Shown here: one piece after another, positions 44,480-52,722 of the stretch
Layout of the letters: every line of letters starts with the position of its first letter
How positions within the stretch are numbered: position 1 is the first letter of the stretch
Assembly (NCBI RefSeq): GCF_008056315.1
Contig: NZ_VRKQ01000013.1
Location: 1,092 to 56,467, forward strand
Direction of reading: 5' to 3'
Source of the DNA: Seonamhaeicola maritimus
GTDB lineage: Bacteria; Bacteroidota; Bacteroidia; Flavobacteriales; Flavobacteriaceae
Length of the DNA: 55,376 nt
Notes under the pieces: model-generated
Database searches by the model: none
What the model was told of the DNA's origin: nothing
What the model saw: the letters and a program-made list of their open reading frames with translations, nothing else
Program-made: the position numbers and the translations under genes

Positions 44480-45772
44480 TTAGTTTAGTAAAAATGTTTT
44501 TAAACCTTCATAATTAGAAATTACTGTCGATACCTTTTCTTTACCCATTACTTCTTGAATTTGCTTTGGTAATGGTTGCTTTTCTTTAATAACTTCTTCA
44601 ACCACATCTAAAAACTTTGTTGGGTGTGCTGTTTCTAAAAATACGCAATGTGCATCTGGGTTTTCTTTTAAATATGCCTTACTTCCTAAGTAACCAACAG
44701 CGCCATGTGGATCGGCAACGTAATTAAACTCATTGTACATTTCTAACATAGCCGCCTTAGTTTCTTCATCTGTAAAGCTGTATGAAGACACATTTTCCTT
44801 TAAGCTATCAAATTGATTTTTATAAATCTCTTGAATACGAATGAAGTTACTTGGCGCTCCAACATCCATAGCATTACTTATGGTTTGGATAGATGGTTTT
44901 GGTTCATATAATTGCGATTGTAAGTAACGTGTCACCACATTGTTTACGTTGTTTGATGCTATAAAATGTTTGATTGGTAATCCTAATTGTTGCGCCATCA
45001 TGCCTGCGCAAACATTTCCAAAGTTTCCACTTGGTACAGAAAAGACAATATCATTGTATTTTATATGAAGATGCTTATAAGCAAATATGAAGTAGAATAA
45101 TTGTGGTAACCAACGTGCTACATTTATTGAGTTAGCTGATGTTAACTGCATTTGGCTAGTAAGCTCTTCATCTAAAAAAGCTGTTTTTACCATAGCTTGA
45201 CAATCGTCAAAAGTACCATTTACTTCTAAAGCTCTAATGTTCTGTCCTAGGGTCGTTAGTTGGTTTTCTTGAATATCACTCACTTTTCCACTAGGGTAAA
45301 GTATAACCACGTTAACACCTTTTACACCAAGAAATCCGTTGGCTACAGCACCACCCGTATCTCCAGATGTTGCTACTAAAACTGTTACTTCATTATCGTT
45401 ATCTTTATTAAAATAACCTAAGCAACGTGCCATAAAGCGAGCTCCAACGTCCTTGAACGCCATTGTTGGCCCGTGAAACAACTCTAGTGTAGAAATGTTT
45501 TTATTAAGTTGAACTACTGGAAAATCAAAAGACAAGGTTTCTTCAACAATTGTCTTTAAAACATCTTCAGGAATTTCAGGAGACACAAATTGCTTAATTG
45601 CCTCAAAAGCAATATCTGTATTTGACAAGTTGTCTATATTTTTAAAGAAATCATCACCTAAAGGCGTAATGCTTTCAGGAAAATATAAACCTTTATCTGG
45701 TGCTAATCCTTTTACAACTGCATTTTCAAAAGTTGAATCTGGAGCTTGTTTATTTAAAGAGTAATAATTCAT
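44480..45772 (-). CDS. thrC: Threonine synthase
   Basis: A 430-residue PLP enzyme that turns O-phosphohomoserine into threonine. The PLP lysine is in FHGPTMAFKDVGARFMARC (F-K-D); the phosphate-binding loop is VATSGDTGGAVANGF; the N-terminal NYYSLNKQAPDSTFENAVVKGLAPDKGLYFPE is typical of this type II group. It lies 92 bases after thrB, with two hairpin repeats between them, and is followed by a strong terminator. Length fits the family (~430). Confidence 0.95.
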   Translation of the reverse strand: MNYYSLNKQAPDSTFENAVVKGLAPDKGLYFPESITPLGDDFFKNIDNLSNTDIAFEAIKQFVSPEIPEDVLKTIVEETLSFDFPVVQLNKNISTLELFHGPTMAFKDVGARFMARCLGYFNKDNDNEVTVLVATSGDTGGAVANGFLGVKGVNVVILYPSGKVSDIQENQLTTLGQNIRALEVNGTFDDCQAMVKTAFLDEELTSQMQLTSANSINVARWLPQLFYFIFAYKHLHIKYNDIVFSVPSGNFGNVCAGMMAQQLGLPIKHFIASNNVNNVVTRYLQSQLYEPKPSIQTISNAMDVGAPSNFIRIQEIYKNQFDSLKENVSSYSFTDEETKAAMLEMYNEFNYVADPHGAVGYLGSKAYLKENPDAHCVFLETAHPTKFLDVVEEVIKEKQPLPKQIQEVMGKEKVSTVISNYEGLKTFLLN

Positions 45773-45778
45773 TTTTCT

Positions 45779-45803
45779 GTCATTCCTGCGAGGGCAGGAA
45801 TCT
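45779..45803. repeat. Hairpin repeat GTCATTCCTGCGAGGGCAGG
   Basis: ATTCCTGC (45782-45789) and GCAGGAAT (45794-45801) form a perfect 8-bp stem with a 4-base loop. It sits in the thrB-thrC gap. Such small repeats are common between genes in Flavobacteriaceae; a role in mRNA ends or stability is possible. Confidence 0.6.
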
Positions 45804-45830
45804 ATTTAGTTTTAATATAATTACTATGCG

Positions 45831-45858
45831 ACCTTTCGACTGCGCTCAAGGTGACATG
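45831..45858. repeat. Hairpin repeat with conserved loop GAGCGCAGTCGA (copy 1)
   Basis: On the minus strand it reads ATGTCACCTTGAGCGCAGTC and on to GAAAGGT: stem ACCTT/AAGGT around loop GAGCGCAGTCGA (with one base added). A second copy with a different but still paired stem is at 51325-51350. Confidence 0.65.
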
Positions 45859-45864
45859 ATGATT

Positions 45865-46788
45865 TTAGTTTATTATTTTAATTCCTTTTGAATTGATTTT
45901 GGACACATGAATATCGAAATCAATTCCAGTTTTAGCATATACTTTTTCTATAGCATCTTTCACATTTATAGCATTTTCAATCCCTTTACTTAAAGAAAAT
46001 ATTGAAGGACCTGAACCAGAAATACCTGAGCCTAATGCTCCAGCATTTATAGCTGCTTTAGTTACTTCATTAAAGTAAGGAATTAACTTGCTTCTATGTG
46101 GCTCTACTATAACATCATGCAATGCGTTTTTGATAACTTCAAAATCTCCAGTGTGTAACCCGTGAATTAAACTTCCAAAATTTGCCCATTGTGTTGTAGC
46201 ATCTTGTAAAGCAACTTCTTTTGGCAACAATGCTCTAGATTCAGCAGTCTTTATTTCAATCTGCGGATGTATAATGGTTGCATATAAATCTTCAGGAGAT
46301 GGGATTTCTAAAATTACTAACGGCGATACACTTTTCACTAACGCAAAACCACCAAACATAGCGGGAGCTAAATTATCGGCATGTTCACATTTACTAGCTA
46401 AAGCTTCACCTTTAATTGCAAATTCTGTTAACTGCGTTTTGTTAAACGGTCTACCTAAAAGCTCATTCATACCAAAAACACTACCAACGGCACTGGCTGC
46501 GCTACTACCAATTCCACTGCCCGGTTTAATCTTTTTGTAGATTTCAATTTCGAAACCAAAATCAACATCAATAGCGTCATACATAGCCAAGGCAGATACA
46601 CCTGAAACATTCTTTTCTGCTTCATAAGGTAAATCAAAACCTTCAATTCTTGTAATATGAATACCTTTCCTTTCTACTTTACGAATCACCATTTCATCAC
46701 CAACGCTATCAAGACAAAAGCCCATAACGTCAAATCCGCAAGACACATTGGCAACTGTTGCTGGAGAAAATATTCTTATTTCGTTCAT
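45865..46788 (-). CDS. thrB: Homoserine kinase
   Basis: A 307-residue GHMP kinase that phosphorylates homoserine. Motifs: FSPATVANVSCGFDVMGF at the N-terminus, KKIKPGSGIGSSAASAVG (ATP loop P-x-x-x-G-x-G-S-S-A), and GALGSGISGSGPSIF near the C-terminus. The start is at 46788 (MNEIRIFSPATVANV), which matches the family; the frame is open to another ATG at 46854 and would add 22 residues that look non-conserved. It is the middle gene of the thr operon. Confidence 0.93.
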   Translation of the reverse strand: MNEIRIFSPATVANVSCGFDVMGFCLDSVGDEMVIRKVERKGIHITRIEGFDLPYEAEKNVSGVSALAMYDAIDVDFGFEIEIYKKIKPGSGIGSSAASAVGSVFGMNELLGRPFNKTQLTEFAIKGEALASKCEHADNLAPAMFGGFALVKSVSPLVILEIPSPEDLYATIIHPQIEIKTAESRALLPKEVALQDATTQWANFGSLIHGLHTGDFEVIKNALHDVIVEPHRSKLIPYFNEVTKAAINAGALGSGISGSGPSIFSLSKGIENAINVKDAIEKVYAKTGIDFDIHVSKINSKGIKIIN

Positions 46789-46860
46789 CTTATCTATTAA
46801 ATAACTTTCGGCCGCACTAGAGCAGGAAATATCACTTTCTTTGTGTAATTTCATAACTCA

Positions 46861-49305
46861 TTAATCGTTTCCTAATCTAATAATATCTGCAAACAATCCT
46901 GAAGCCGTAACATCTGCACCAGCACCAGCACCTTTAATTATCATAGGCTGTTCTGGGTAACGCTCTGTATAGAACATAACAATATTATCACTTCCTTCTA
47001 AATTGTAGAACGGATGACCTACAGGAATTTCCTGTAAACTAACACTAGCTTTTCCATTATCAAATTTGGCTACATATTTCAACTGACAATTATTTGCTTT
47101 CGCGGAGGCATATAAACTTTGATAATGTGACTCATCAACTATAAGTGTTTGGTAGAAATCATCTACAGTATCACTTTTTAATCCTGATTCTGATAGGAAT
47201 GGTGCATTTTCTATATCTTCTAAATTCATTTCAACTCCGCTTTCTCTGGCTAAAATTAAAATCTTTCTGGCAACGTCTACACCGCTTAGGTCAATTCTCG
47301 GATCTGGTTCTGTATAACCTTCAGCTGCTGCTTGCTTTACAATGTCGTAAAATTTTGTAGAATCATTAAAATTATTGAAAACGAAGTTTAAACTTCCAGA
47401 TAAAACTGCTTGAATTGAATTTACTTTATCACCTGAAGCAATTAAATTACTTAAAGTATCAATCACTGGTAAACCTGCTCCAACATTAGTTTCAAATAAG
47501 AATGGTGCATTATATTTAAGTGATAAACGTTTTAATTCTTTATAATTTATATAATCACTTGAGCACGCAATTTTATTACAGGCCACAATTGATATGCTTT
47601 CACGCAAATACTGAGGATATAAATCAGCAACGTCTTTATTTGCCGTTACATCAACAAAAATGCTATTTCGTAAATTACAATCTCTTGCCTTTTCAAAAAA
47701 GCCTTGTAGTGTAGCTTGCTCTCCATTAGCCAATTGCTCTTTCCATGACTTTAGGTTTAAACCATTTTCATCAAAAATCATTTTTCTGGAATTTGACAAA
47801 CCAACTACTCTCAGGTTTATTTTAAGATTCTCTTTTAAGAATTTCTTTTGTTGCTTTATTTGTTCAACCAAGCGTTCACCTACATTACCTACACCAGTAA
47901 TAAACACATTTAATTGCTTAGTTTTTGATTCAAAGAACTGCTCATGCAATACATTTAAAGCCTTTTTAACATGGTTTTCTGATATTACAACAGAAATGTT
48001 TTTTTCTGAAGCACCTTGAGCAATTGCTCTAACATTAACATTATTCTTTCCTAAGGCACTAAACAACTTACCGCTAATACCTTGGTGGTTCTTCATGTTA
48101 TCTCCAACAAGTGCTACAATTGATAATTTATCTTCAACAATAATTGGCTCTATCTTATGTAGCGCAATTTCATTCTCAAAAGTTGCATCAATAGCTTCTT
48201 TAGCAGCTTCAGCATCTTTAGTTTCAATTCCTAAGCATATAGAATGCTCTGATGATGCCTGAGTGATTAAAATGATGTTAATTTTCTCTTGTGACAATGT
48301 TTCAAACAATCGTTTTGAGAATCCAGGAATACCAACCATTCCACTACCTTCAAGCGTTAACAAAGCAATATTGCCTATGTTACTAATGCCCTTAACTGGT
48401 TTATTAGAGATGATTGCATCATTTGATATTTTAGTCCCCGCAGCGTCTGGTTCTAAAGTATTTTTAATGTAAATAGGAATTTCTAAATCTAAAACCGGCT
48501 GCACAGTAGGAGGGTACAAAACTTTAGCTCCAAAGTGCGATAATTCCATGGCTTCTTGATATGAAATCTCATTTATAGGATAAGCCTGTTTAACTAACTT
48601 TGGATTAGTAGTGAACATACCGCTAACATCTGTCCAAATTTCTAATTGTGCTACTTTTAAAGCTGCGGCCACAATAGCTGCAGTGAAATCTGAACCTCCA
48701 CGACCTAAAGTAGTTTGCTCTCCATTAATCGATTTTGAAACAAACCCAGGAAGTATTGTGATTTTTTGAGAAGCAGAACTAAAATAATCTTGAATATTTT
48801 TATTTGTTATACTATAATTAACTTCCGCTTTTGTAAAAACAGCATTTGTTACAACAAGTTCTTGAGAGTTTTTACGTTCTGCAGACAAACCTCTACTTTT
48901 CATGGTTTCTGCAATGATGAAAGACGACAATAATTCCCCAAAACTTACTAATTTATCAGATGTTTTAGGCGATAATTCGTTTATTAAGAAAATACCATCA
49001 AGTAAACTTTTAAGCTCATCTAATCGCTGATTAACAAATTCAACTACGTTATTGTTGTTGCTTGGTATTAGTTCATTAACAATATTTAAGTGAATTTTCT
49101 TTATTGTATTGAAAACTTCTAAAAATTCAGCATCTTTATTTTGAGCCAATTTTCCAGCCAATAATAATTTATCAGTAATCCCTCCAACAGCTGAAACTAC
49201 ACAGATTACAGAATCGTTTTTAGAATAATCTTCTAAAATATTGATAACGTTATTTATATTTTTTGCAGAACCTACAGAAGTTCCTCCAAATTTTAAAACT
49301 TTCAT
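46861..49305 (-). CDS. thrA: Bifunctional aspartokinase/homoserine dehydrogenase
   Basis: An 814-residue fusion. Residues ~1-290 are the aspartokinase domain (VLKFGGTSVGSAKNI at the start; TLGRGGSDFTAA for substrate binding), ~300-460 two ACT-type regulatory domains (LLTLEGSGMVGIPGFSKRLF and IVALVGDNMKNHQGISGKLF), and ~470-814 the homoserine dehydrogenase (VFITGVGNVGERLVEQI NAD motif; LLFETNVGAGLPVIDTL-like segment FLFETNVGAGLPVIDTL). The enzyme makes the first and third steps of the threonine/methionine branch. An unusual conserved leader RNA precedes it. Threonine feedback is the family norm and is not proven here. Confidence 0.95.
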   Translation of the reverse strand: MKVLKFGGTSVGSAKNINNVINILEDYSKNDSVICVVSAVGGITDKLLLAGKLAQNKDAEFLEVFNTIKKIHLNIVNELIPSNNNNVVEFVNQRLDELKSLLDGIFLINELSPKTSDKLVSFGELLSSFIIAETMKSRGLSAERKNSQELVVTNAVFTKAEVNYSITNKNIQDYFSSASQKITILPGFVSKSINGEQTTLGRGGSDFTAAIVAAALKVAQLEIWTDVSGMFTTNPKLVKQAYPINEISYQEAMELSHFGAKVLYPPTVQPVLDLEIPIYIKNTLEPDAAGTKISNDAIISNKPVKGISNIGNIALLTLEGSGMVGIPGFSKRLFETLSQEKINIILITQASSEHSICLGIETKDAEAAKEAIDATFENEIALHKIEPIIVEDKLSIVALVGDNMKNHQGISGKLFSALGKNNVNVRAIAQGASEKNISVVISENHVKKALNVLHEQFFESKTKQLNVFITGVGNVGERLVEQIKQQKKFLKENLKINLRVVGLSNSRKMIFDENGLNLKSWKEQLANGEQATLQGFFEKARDCNLRNSIFVDVTANKDVADLYPQYLRESISIVACNKIACSSDYINYKELKRLSLKYNAPFLFETNVGAGLPVIDTLSNLIASGDKVNSIQAVLSGSLNFVFNNFNDSTKFYDIVKQAAAEGYTEPDPRIDLSGVDVARKILILARESGVEMNLEDIENAPFLSESGLKSDTVDDFYQTLIVDESHYQSLYASAKANNCQLKYVAKFDNGKASVSLQEIPVGHPFYNLEGSDNIVMFYTERYPEQPMIIKGAGAGADVTASGLFADIIRLGND

Positions 49306-49331
49306 GTGTTATTTTTTATTGTTTTTCATTT

Positions 49332-49410
49332 GTCACATGTAACCTTTGATGTTTAAAATAATTATTGAAACTAATATTAAAATTAATTTAAGCATGTCGG
49401 TTTCATTTTA
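49332..49410 (-). promoter_or_regulatory. Candidate leader RNA of thrA, shared with the TlpA-type gene
   Basis: On the minus strand it begins with ATGAAACCGACAT (49394-49406) and ends with ATCAAAGGTTACATGTGAC (49332-49350). A nearly identical pair of blocks lies in front of the gene at 51550-52602. Between them a short helix (TAAAAT with ATTTTA at 49405-49410 and 49378-49383) encloses AACC, which can pair with the GGTT of the 3' block in a pseudoknot. Likely a cis-acting RNA. Confidence 0.6.
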
Positions 49411-49465
49411 TAATGAATTGATAATTGAAAAATATATTTTTAAGTTGTGATTTATTTTAAAACCA

Positions 49466-49497
49466 CAAAGATAGCCCGAAGTATATAAAATTAACAA
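49466..49497 (-). promoter_or_regulatory. Promoter of thrA (TTG-N21-TATCTTTG)
   Basis: TATCTTTG at 49466-49473 on the minus strand, exact TAnnTTTG match, with TTG at 49495-49497 and a 21-base spacer. It gives a leader of about 155 bases that carries the conserved RNA. Confidence 0.6.
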
Positions 49498-49752
49498 CCC
49501 CAAAGGGTAGTAGTAATTGTAGTATTACCAATAAAAGAAGTAGCATCTTTAGTAAAAAGAGTACTTGAAAATCTTATGTTTTGGTCTAAATGATTCATTT
49601 ATGCTATGATAATGCAAGCCAAAAGTATTACATTTAGCCTAATAAAAAAACTAAAACTATTTTTTTGTAATATTCTTAAACAGAACTCTTTTTCTTTTAA
49701 GAAATGCAACGTTATTACTAAAGAATTAGAAAATCAATAATTATATATTTTA
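49498..49752. other. Intergenic stretch upstream of the NAD(P)HX repair gene
   Basis: AT-rich sequence in which I find no gene or clear TAnnTTTG promoter for the plus-strand gene. Together with the thrA leader it fills the gap 49306-49752. Confidence 0.4.
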
Positions 49753-51306
49753 ATGAAGATATTCTCAAGAGAACAGGTTTATGAAGGTGACAGGTTAACT
49801 GCTGAAAAACAAAACATTACATCTACAGATTTAATGGAACGTGCAGCTACTCAAATTTTTAATTGGATGCATATGCGTATGCAAGGAGCACAAGTTCCAG
49901 TTCATGTGTTTTGTGGTATTGGTAATAATGGAGGTGATGGCTTAGTAATAGCAAGACATTTGATTACACATGGCTATAATGTAAAGACCTATGTAGTGAA
50001 TTGTAGTGATAAACGCTCTAAAGATTTTTTGATTAATTATGATAGAATAAAAAATGTAACCAAAGATTGGCCAACTTTATTGAAATGCGAAGAAGATTTT
50101 CCAGAGATTCATCCAGACGACATTATTGTAGACGCCATTTTTGGAATAGGATTAAATAGGCCTGTGGCAGACTGGGTCAAAGCGCTTTTTAAACATTTTA
50201 AAACTACAAAGGCTTTTACGCTTTCGGTAGATATTCCTTCAGGATTGAGTACTGAAAAGGTTCCAGAACATGAAGATGATGTGGTTTGGGCTGGTTATAC
50301 ACTTAGTTTTGCTTCACCTAAACTGGTTTTCTTTTTACCCGAAACCGCTAAATATACGGTACAATGGGAGGTTTTAGATATTGGTTTAGATCAAGAGTTT
50401 TTGCATACAACAGTTACTGATGTTGAACTTATAGGAAAATTTGAGGTTTTGCCAATATATGTTCCCAGAGAGAAGTTTTCACATAAAGGACAGTTCGGTC
50501 ATAGTTTAATTATTGGTGGTAGTTATGGTAAAATGGGAGCGGTTACCTTAGCGAGCAGGGGAGCGCTTTCAGCTGGAGCTGGTTTAGTTTCAGTATTTAC
50601 TCCTAAATGCGGTTATAATGTACTCCAGTCGTCTTTTCCAGAAGCTATGGTTTTTACCGATATAAATGAAGAGCTAATTACTGACATTAAATTTGATATA
50701 GAGCCAACCGTTGTAGGTATTGGAGTAGGTGTGGGCACTAATACGAAAACACTAAAGGCTTTTGAAGCTTTTTTAAAACAGAATAAAGCACCTTTAGTAA
50801 TTGATGCTGATGGAATAAATATATTGGCTAAAAAGAAAACCTTGCTTAAACTGTTACCTGAAAATACAGTTTTAACACCGCACCCAAAAGAGTTAGAGCG
50901 ATTAATAGGAGCATGGAAGGACGATTTTGATAAACTTGATAAGGTAACGGCTTTTTCAAAAAAACATAAAGTTATTGTGGTTTTAAAAGGCGCCAATACC
51001 ATTACAGTTTTAGAAGATAAGCTGTATGTTAATACCACCGGGAACCCAGGATTATCAACAGCGGGTAGTGGAGATGTACTTACCGGAATTATCACAGGTT
51101 TGATTTCTCAGGGCTATAATCCGCTAGTAGCTTCCATATTCGGAGTCTATTTACATGGTAAATCTGCTGATATTGCAGTTGAAGACTTTGGGTATCAAAG
51201 TTTAATTGCAAGTCATATTATAGACTATCTAGGAGAAGCCTATTTGGATTTATTTAAGCAACCAGAGGAGCCAGCACAAGAAAATCAGGAAGAAGAACCA
51301 GAGTAG
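49753..51306 (+). CDS. nnrDE: Bifunctional NAD(P)HX epimerase/dehydratase
   Basis: A 517-residue fusion that repairs hydrated NAD(P)H. The N-terminal half (residues 1-~220) is the YjeF_N epimerase with FCGIGNNGGDGLVIARHL and DAIFGIGLNRPV; the C-terminal half (~235-500) is the YjeF carbohydrate-kinase-like dehydratase with HKGQFGHSLIIGGSYGKMGA, VIDADGINIL, LTPHPKELERLI and NPGLSTAGSGDVLTGII (kinase-like G-S-G-D). The last 18 residues are acidic (EEPAQENQEEEPE), a tail outside the family core. It is not joined to any neighbour. Whole-length match to the bifunctional form is clear. Confidence 0.93.
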   Translation: MKIFSREQVYEGDRLTAEKQNITSTDLMERAATQIFNWMHMRMQGAQVPVHVFCGIGNNGGDGLVIARHLITHGYNVKTYVVNCSDKRSKDFLINYDRIKNVTKDWPTLLKCEEDFPEIHPDDIIVDAIFGIGLNRPVADWVKALFKHFKTTKAFTLSVDIPSGLSTEKVPEHEDDVVWAGYTLSFASPKLVFFLPETAKYTVQWEVLDIGLDQEFLHTTVTDVELIGKFEVLPIYVPREKFSHKGQFGHSLIIGGSYGKMGAVTLASRGALSAGAGLVSVFTPKCGYNVLQSSFPEAMVFTDINEELITDIKFDIEPTVVGIGVGVGTNTKTLKAFEAFLKQNKAPLVIDADGINILAKKKTLLKLLPENTVLTPHPKELERLIGAWKDDFDKLDKVTAFSKKHKVIVVLKGANTITVLEDKLYVNTTGNPGLSTAGSGDVLTGIITGLISQGYNPLVASIFGVYLHGKSADIAVEDFGYQSLIASHIIDYLGEAYLDLFKQPEEPAQENQEEEPE

Positions 51307-51324
51307 ACTAAGAGGCATTCAAAA

Positions 51325-51352
51325 ATGTCACACTGAGCGCAGTCGAAGTGTA
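51325..51352. repeat. Hairpin repeat with conserved loop GAGCGCAGTCGA (copy 2)
   Basis: Reads ATGTCACACTGAGCGCAGTC then GAAGTGT on the plus strand: stem ACACT/AGTGT around the same loop GAGCGCAGTCGA as copy 1 (stem ACCTT/AAGGT). The stem bases differ but remain paired. Confidence 0.7.
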
Positions 51353-51378
51353 GCTTTTAGGTCACATCAACAAATGGC

Positions 51379-51399
51379 ATGCTGAAATAAATTCAGCAT
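51379..51399. repeat. Short palindromic repeat ATGCTGAA/TTCAGCAT
   Basis: An 8-bp perfect stem with a 5-base loop, part of the hairpin cluster after the NAD(P)HX repair gene. Confidence 0.55.
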
Positions 51400-51419
51400 A
51401 ACGAATTAGCAAAACAATC

Positions 51420-51498
51420 ATGTCATTCAGAGCGAAGCGAAGAATCTTTTAATCGATTAAACAGATTCTTAAGTTACTAAGTTCCTTTTGAATGACAT
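51420..51498. repeat. Nested inverted repeat, about 79 bp
   Basis: ATGTCATTC at 51420-51428 pairs with GAATGACAT at 51490-51498; inside, AAGAATCT (51440-51447) pairs with AGATTCTT (51463-51470); at the centre is the palindrome TTAATCGATTAA (51449-51460). The flanks between the arms (such as AGAGCGAAGCG) are unpaired. It resembles a REP-like or MITE-like element. Confidence 0.6.
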
Positions 51499-51502
51499 AA
51501 AA

Positions 51503-51525
51503 AAAGCCTCCGTAAAGGAGGCTTT
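51503..51525 (-). terminator. Terminator of the TlpA-type lipoprotein gene
   Basis: A 9-bp stem (AAAGCCTCC with GGAGGCTTT), 5-base loop, and a run of seven T on the minus strand after it. Confidence 0.85.
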
Positions 51526-51549
51526 CATATTATTAAGAGAAATTATCTT

Positions 51550-52602
51550 TTAAATCTTCAAATCATTAAATAACTCAATAAGTTTTGGGCTTGATGGTCT
51601 AGGTGCATTAGCATCCACAACATTTCCATTAGGGTCAATCAAGATAAATCTTGGTATTCCCATGATTTTATATCCTTGTACAAAATCAGATTTCCACGCT
51701 TTATCCGAAAGTAATTGAACACCGCCCATTTCTTTCTCGGCTATCATTTTTTTCCATCCTTCAATAGAAGCTGCTTTTCTAGCTTCTGGTGTATCACCTT
51801 TAAAACCTCTTCCTTCATCAACGGAAATACTAACAAACTCTATGTTTTTGCCATGGTATTTTTCTTCAACTTCTTTTAAAAATGGAATCTCTCTTTTACA
51901 CGGTCCGCACCAAGTAGCCCAAACATCAACATAAACATATTTTCCTTTTAAATCACTTAATGATGTTGTACCTCCTTTATAGTTTTCATAGTTTTCAAAA
52001 GTTGGTGATGGCTGTCCTTTCAAATCGTCAAACTGACTAGCCATAGCTTTTTGTTGTTGATACATACCTAAAAGACCTTCTTGCATTTTGCTAAAGCTAT
52101 CTTTTTCATTGGCTGCTACGGTAGAATCTATATTCTTAGAGCTATCTAATAATTCTGTAAAACTATCATGAACACTCGCTACTTTTGTTTTAAAAGTTTC
52201 TTCATCTAAATCCAATAAATCTGGTGTTAATTCTTTTTCTTGAATTAATGCTTTTTTTGCTAAATAGCTACTAGTTTCAGATCCTTTACCAGCATAATTA
52301 ATAGACTTATTAAATTCTTTAGCATCTAAAGATATTTTTATATCTGCATCATTTTCAAGAAATAAATTAGTGTAAGATGTTCCATCGAAAAGGTTATAAA
52401 TTCCAGCTTCTACTTTTAAAGTATCTTTAAATGTACCGTCTTCGCTAACTTTTATAGTTTTTGTAAAACCAGCTCTAGTTCTAATTACTAAAGAGTCACT
52501 GTTTTTATTAGTGATTGTTCCTGAAAGGGTTGCGTAATCTTTAGGTTCTTCTTTACAAGCAATAACAGCTATTGCCATGGTTAAAAAAAGTAATTTTTTC
52601 AT
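51550..52602 (-). CDS. TlpA/AhpC-type thiol-disulfide lipoprotein with DUF4369-like N-terminus
   Basis: A 350-residue protein with a lipoprotein signal (MKKLLFLTMAIAVIACKEE; lipid on Cys-16). Residues ~25-125 are a beta-rich DUF4369-type domain (SGTITNKNSDSLVIRTRAG), ~125-200 a helical linker, and ~200-350 a thioredoxin domain with WCGPCK in DVWATWCGPCKREIPFLKEVEE, then FVSISVDEG and GIPRFILIDPNG (cis-Pro). Such proteins reduce disulfides in the periplasm. Its leader carries the same conserved sequence as thrA. It lies between a terminator and a promoter of its own, so it is transcribed alone. Confidence 0.88.
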   Translation of the reverse strand: MKKLLFLTMAIAVIACKEEPKDYATLSGTITNKNSDSLVIRTRAGFTKTIKVSEDGTFKDTLKVEAGIYNLFDGTSYTNLFLENDADIKISLDAKEFNKSINYAGKGSETSSYLAKKALIQEKELTPDLLDLDEETFKTKVASVHDSFTELLDSSKNIDSTVAANEKDSFSKMQEGLLGMYQQQKAMASQFDDLKGQPSPTFENYENYKGGTTSLSDLKGKYVYVDVWATWCGPCKREIPFLKEVEEKYHGKNIEFVSISVDEGRGFKGDTPEARKAASIEGWKKMIAEKEMGGVQLLSDKAWKSDFVQGYKIMGIPRFILIDPNGNVVDANAPRPSSPKLIELFNDLKI

Positions 52603-52620
52603 GTGTTCGTTCTATTTTTA

Positions 52621-52695
52621 GTCACATGTAACCTTTGATAATCAAAATAATCACTGAAGTTTTTAGTGATGATTTTAATTATGTCGGTTTCATCA
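52621..52695 (-). promoter_or_regulatory. Candidate leader RNA of the TlpA-type gene
   Basis: On the minus strand it begins ATGAAACCGACAT (52681-52693) and ends ATCAAAGGTTACATGTGAC (52621-52639), both identical to the thrA leader. TGATGA/TCATCA (52690-52695 with 52667-52672) is a helix around AACC. A rival hairpin, ATCACT/AGTGAT (52650-52655 with 52665-52670), uses part of the same strand, so the two cannot form together. Confidence 0.6.
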
Positions 52696-52714
52696 TTATT
52701 ATTTAATTATCAGC

Positions 52715-52722
52715 CAAAAATA
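52715..52722 (-). promoter_or_regulatory. Promoter -7 element of the TlpA-type gene
   Basis: TATTTTTG on the minus strand, exact TAnnTTTG match, so the transcript starts just before the conserved leader. Confidence 0.5.

Noticed and set aside
49332-49406. A leader peptide before thrA (MLKLILILVSIII, ending KGYM) as attenuator
   Set aside because: It has no threonine-codon run, and the TlpA copy has an early stop (ATG AAA CCG ACA TAA) and a length difference of two bases, so the reading frame is not conserved. The RNA itself seems to be what is kept.
50613-51095. 160-residue minus-strand ORF inside the NAD(P)HX repair gene
   Set aside because: The plus-strand frame carries all family motifs through this part, and the minus-strand product has no features.
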